A DNA stretch of 64,000 nucleotides from positions 20,166,437 through 20,230,436 of the forward strand of contig NC_088313.1 of the NCBI RefSeq assembly GCF_910592395.1. Direction: 5' to 3'. The notes under the pieces are model-generated. The model saw nothing but the letters and a program-made list of their open reading frames with translations. It ran no database searches and was not told where the DNA came from. Of this stretch, positions 58,880 through 64,000 are shown piece after piece. The stretch's first letter is position 1; the number at the start of each line of letters is the position of its first letter. Position numbers and translations under genes: made by a program. Source of the stretch: Lineus longissimus (taxonomy: Eukaryota > Nemertea > Pilidiophora > Heteronemertea > Lineidae).

Positions 58880-61800
58880 TTAATCATATTGTTTCTCTAT
58901 CGTGACTATCGCGTAGAACCACAAGACTGAAACCAGCCCATTTAACGAATGAACGGCACACGGCTTTTTGGTGATTTCACAGGTAAACTGATATAGCTGA
59001 TCGAAAAGTGTTCTTTCATAGGAAACCCCACAATCCACATTATCTTAAAATTCGCATATTGTCAAGACGAGACAGCGCATCAGCACGAACGAGGCACTTG
59101 CAAGTCTTCCGAGCCATTTTTAGGCCATCTTTGCGTGCAGTGCCGACCACTCGTGGACTTTGGTCGCTGCCTGCACGAGAGTCGTGAAATTGACGGCAGT
59201 AATCCGATAGTTCTTGGAGGTGTTTAGTTCTTTCCAGTCCTTTGCACTGCCGTATTTGTCATCTTTGTTGGACTGTATAATTCGATCACAAAGTATCCGA
59301 TGAGACAGCTACATGTAGTCCGAAGATATTGTCATGAACTCATTTCCTTCATAGCAGGACGTCGAATCATTTATGTTACAAGACCAAAATGTTCTCTGCA
59401 CGGGATTTTAGATTGCATTTGCTGAGCTGAGATCGCCGAGGTTTCATCATATTGGATCGTTGAGTTATTTAGTAATGACGATGATGACGCTCATGGTCGT
59501 TTCGATATCCATGAAATAGCTATGATCACAACTCCGAACGTAATACTAGTACAACAGGTAGCTCGCAGCATCGAATAAAAACCTCGCGTGGCACATACGA
59601 TATCGTCAGACTGGGAGCTAAAATCGAATTTTCGGATCATCAATCTCAATGGCGCATCCGTACTGAATCTCACTCTTATTCTAAGCCAAATGGTAGTCCC
59701 TGAAGGAGGTTAGACCTCAGCTGTCGCTGATAGCTTTGTGCTGTGATGAATTGGAAATTGGATTTGAGTTATGATGGATTTATAATGGATAGTGGGATAT
59801 TGAGGTTGAGAACATCGTCTTAGCACCTCTTCGTACATTTATCACGACCATATGCTTCAGGATTGTCTTGACATTAACCCTATCGGCTGGTCATGATTCA
59901 TATTGAACCAATTGGTTCATGATTAAACCCACACATGTATTTGAAATCGAAGGAATACAAAGTACTCCTTACCGATTCGCTTGGAAGTGTAATTTCATGT
60001 CCACTCATTATTGGTTCAACCAGCGTGAAGATACAAGTTCAGGCCCATACTTTTTATGTATCGAGCAGGATGAACCACTTTTGACTTGCTTCTGATAAAG
60101 CGAAGTTCCTTTCCGATCGGACGACTATTCGTAACTTTTCTTCGGAAACATCATTATTAACACAGTTGAAATCAATGTGTTATTGACATTACAAGTTAAT
60201 TTCCGTTCGGTGGATTTGATTAGCTCACATTGTTGGATGCACTCATCAATAACATTTGCTTGCACTTGATGTCTAAAATTTCCCTGTTATTGTCATCATT
60301 ATTTCAGACTCGATTGGTATCAATACTCGGTATGAAGATACGCTTTGTAAGGATCTCTGCGACAAGACCTCGCGAACAGTTTCCACTGTGTCCTCCAAGA
60401 TGAATTACAATTGCGTGTTGACCAAAACTGTACGCTACCACTCTGATCAGTCTCATCAACAGACAACAAACATCACTCAGTCACAGCTCGGGTCACTCGG
60501 TGCAAAAAGTGGTCGATAACTTGTCATCACGATACCCCACTAAACTAATTGCTGGTCGATCGTCTTCATGCCTGCTTAATCCTAGACCTAATGACTTCTG
60601 GTTCAAATTTATTTGCAGTCAGGGATGTGTCGGGCAAATCGATCGAATTTCTGACCAAAGGTGATGGCATCGATAAAACCATGTATTGATTCTGGTTCAA
60701 CGCCTGGATACTATAACTAAGTGTATTCCTCACAGCGGTCCTCATGTTGTACAGGAATACATAAGACAACTACCTTTGTATCATATGTACGTCTCGGAAG
60801 TGCTTTTATCAATGGCATGTCGCCATTTGCTTAGAAATCGCTTTATTGAAAGAAAACATGTTTCATTTTCAGATAATTTAAAAGAAACAGTTGATGTTTC
60901 GCTTGAGGCAGACTTGTGTTTATTCAGGGCAGTCATTATCATTATAGAAATATTTATAAAACATGCTAAAACCACCAGGTTGCTCTTTGCGGACGAAAGG
61001 GGCTACTTCTGTGCTGTTTAGAGTCACAATACCCTGCCCTTGATTTAAAGATTCAGACAATAACCCGAAGTTTGAAAGAGTACCAAACGCGCTTTTTAAC
61101 CACACGGTAGACACTTTCTATTCTAGATTTCAGCCTGTCCAATATACGTTTAATTCTAAAAACATAACCCGAATCTGTATTTAATAAACGCTACTGAATA
61201 TCATCATAAGAGAAAAGAACTTGTACAAAACCCACTCTGATCTATCAACAAAACAGACTAAATTATTACAAAAAATAGCAATCTATTTGTCAACATCATC
61301 ATGTATATTACATTCCATTGATGTCTCCATTGCCTTGTTGTTGCCGACGGGCGGGTGATTATGCGGCAGTCTCATCTTCCAGATTTGCGGATAAAAAATG
61401 AATAAAGTAGAATGATACATATGATATTGCTAATAGGCGGTGGGAGATTACCAAAGGTTGAACGCGCTGACATCATGGAGGAAATGATTGGGAAGCGCCT
61501 GCTAAGTGGGAGTGTCCTGTTGTAGTATAGGAATACGCTTGTCCAAAGTGGGTACATGTACAATTAGTACTTCTAGTTGGCTTGCGGAAGGCTCATATAA
61601 ACTTAGTGCGTATGAATGAGAGCTTGGAATGTTTGGCAAAGCAATTGCAGCCAGATAGCTTTCTATCGCCATGAATTTTATCAACGCATTGCTTATAAGC
61701 GTGCATGTACATTTATTTCACCCTTCTCCTTCTCCTTCTCCTTCATGTACCGAGAAGGCTTTAAGATATGAATCAAAAGCGTAAAAAACGCTGAATTCCA

Positions 61801-64000
61801 ACTACAACAGCTACGGCACTTTCCTTGTGATATCGCTATCGTTGAGATCTGCCATTGAGAAAAACATGACCGGAAAAGAAATTCGTTGCCTTGTAACCTT
61901 TTTTCTAATTTGATTAGAACTATTTTGTTCATTTTGACCTTTCTGTTTCCATTGGTATCGAGCAGCTGCCGGCTGGGGACAGGATGGCGTTGCTTGCTGT
62001 CGAAAATCAATCCGACGGCGATGTTAAAGTTAGAAAGTTAAAAGTTGTTTTTTTGTAGTCTTGTGGAAGAGGTTTCATCCGACTAGACACTTTAACCTGA
62101 GCATTTCTAACGCTGGTACCCACATACACGCCGGTGGAGCAAATCAAATAAGATAGAGTCATGCCTAGAGTCTCGCGCTGTCAATGGGGTTCGAACCTGG
62201 GACTTCTCGACCCAAAGCCTAGACTTTGAACCACTTTATAGTCTGTGATCGGTTCAACTGCTGACAAGATCGTTTATACACAAATATTTCATCGAAACGG
62301 AAACTACTATTACAGAAACAACTTACAAACCCTCGGAAATTAAACCTATATTTCCTTCAACCTGCATTTTATGATAAAATTGTCATATTACTCTGATATC
62401 GCTGAAAACTAAGAATGCCTCGAGCTCACGGAAAATAAAAAGGTACGTTTTGGATCATGTCACCTTATGTTGCCAGAACCGGTCTTACATTTTGTACTTA
62501 GTATGATTGAGTTGTTTGTATTCTTCTTGACGTTTTTCCGAGCCATGATTTGAAACCTGTTTGCGAGTTAAGCTCCAGGGGAATGTCCTTTTACATAGCG
62601 ATCAGGCAGCTGTTTGCATCAGATTCTACCAAATTGAATCACGGCATCCGATTTCTCGTGGTTCAATTCTTTACTCTTGAGGCTTCCAGTAAGTAGTGCG
62701 GCGAATCAAATTCTTTGAAAATATCTCAATAGGCAAAAGTTCAGCGAACACTCGACAGCAGCCTTGCCAAAGTGTTTTTGAGTTTTTTCGAGATTCTACG
62801 CCAAGCGTAATTCGCGAACTTGACACTCATTAAACGGTATTCTTAAATTTTGAATAACACCTCCCTGAAGAAAATTATCGGGTAAACCAAACCCTCATCT
62901 CACAAGTACCTTGTTAGGCTAGGTCGAGTGGTAAAACTGACATTCTGTCCTCACCCCAGCTGTGTGAAATTCCTGATCAAGTTTTAAGAATGCTGCCGTG
63001 CCGCTCGTCTAAGACGTTGCAAACAACAAAACGATTGAAATATTTTGTGATGGCAGGCTTTGGTTTACAAAGCTTTCTTGTTTGTGAGAATTGCGGGAAT
63101 TTGCTGTGGAAACGTTTTTGTCAAATGAAGAGTGAAAATCAATCTGAAATTATCATCAGCTATTTGTGCAGCTCTTTGACTGCGACAGACTCTCTCTCCC
63201 GGGTGATATATATTGACTGGATTGTTCTTGCAGTAATCACAATTGATTTTTCTCTTTGATTTAGTACTATACTCTGGCTTAAGGCATGTTACTGCATAAT
63301 TTGATACCCACGAATTAACTATCGTTGGCGCATATATTTGGAAGCCTCTGATACGAACACTTTTGAACGTTCGGTTGATGAATTCTGTACGTCAGCCTGG
63401 TTAAGTCTCCATCTCGAGAAAATGGGCAAAAACCCCAATAATGCTCATAGAAGAATCCTCAGCCCCTCCTGGCAGGAACATGCAAAATGCGATCATGTCG
63501 GCGTGATGACAATACTGTAATCACGTTGACAGTATAATTCCATTCAGTCGACTAAACCAATAAGATTGAACGAGAGCCAGTCATCAGGTAAACAACGTGT
63601 ACAAATAGGGGAACCATCTATCATTCTCCTGCTCTCTCTTAACCATATCTATCATGTTACCAGACTAATCTGCCCTTTGAGAAAACCATCGGTCTCGACC
63701 TCCTCCCACGGGCAGTTCTGTCGGCAAGGAGCGTCTATCACAACAACAACAACAACGATACCGACCGCGCCTCTGTTTGGGGTTGCATCTTTGTGACCTC
63801 ACGGCCATACGTCCTTCCTAATTAGACCACGTCCCATTATCCTTTTTACTGCGGACGGCCAATAACACGGCCATTACGTTTACCAAATGAAATATCAATA
63901 GAGCGGTTATTGATGAAATACAGGATGAAAGAAAATGTCTCTATCTAAGTCTCGGGTTCAGCGACAGGAAAAGTTAGCAGGGGTTAGGTCTTAATCCGAT
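58880..64000. other. Gene-poor stretch to the window end
   Basis: No supported gene. Small repeats include CTTCTC triplets at about 61724-61745 and an (AAC)n run at about 63738-63756. All reading frames are under 112 codons without motifs. Confidence 0.35.
62175..62242 (-). repeat. tRNA-like B-box fragment
   Basis: The minus strand reads AGTGGTTCAAAGTCTAGGC, then CCCAGGTTCGAACCCC, which resembles the D-arm and T-arm of a tRNA at about the right spacing. No paired acceptor stem is found. Probably a SINE remnant or tRNA pseudogene. Confidence 0.4.

Noticed and set aside
1-64000. CRISPR arrays, operons, Shine-Dalgarno sites and prophage
   Set aside because: Spliced genes, animal families and poly(A) signals show a eukaryotic nuclear sequence; the tandem repeats lack the repeat-spacer pattern.

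Overview
This is an animal nuclear genome segment. It has multi-exon genes with GT-AG introns, vertebrate-unlike compactness, AATAAA poly(A) signals and many short terminal-inverted-repeat elements and tRNA-derived repeats. The gene content points to an invertebrate bilaterian: a beta-octopamine-like receptor, a ferritin with a signal peptide, two sideroflexin-5-like genes, a divergent aryl-hydrocarbon-receptor-like factor and two von Willebrand A membrane proteins. Mollusc, brachiopod, annelid or invertebrate deuterostome are all possible; the sequence alone does not settle it.

Layout. 1-12.2 kb: no convincing gene; repeats, including a nested transposon pair (2.16-2.6 kb) and a tRNA-box-bearing element (2.65-3.19 kb). 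12.27-13.50 kb (+): single-exon octopamine-type GPCR. 14.6-17.4 kb: a diverged satellite-like block whose left part is inverted relative to its right part, ending in a clean 133-bp array and interrupted by a fold-back element. 17.89-21.37 kb (-) and 29.78-32.94 kb (-): two nine-exon sideroflexin-5-like genes in the same orientation, 8.4 kb apart, separated by repeats (48-bp minisatellite, hAT-like and tRNA-like elements). 33.3-34.2 kb: more repeat copies. 35.54-39.78 kb (+): ten-exon bHLH-PAS gene. 40.70-42.58 kb (+): five-exon secreted ferritin. 43.27-45.72 kb (-) and 47.34-50.21 kb (-): two paralogous VWA type I membrane proteins; a small degraded fragment near 51.7 kb may be a third. 52-64 kb: gene-poor, with one near-perfect 164-bp palindrome and one unexplained 209-codon reading frame.

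All exon chains below were built by hand from splice sites, reading phase and family similarity, and every chain closes in frame. The genes are unrelated in function as far as can be seen; the two paralogous pairs are the only evident local gene-family relationships. The ferritin and the first VWA gene are convergent and meet at a palindromic poly(A) signal.
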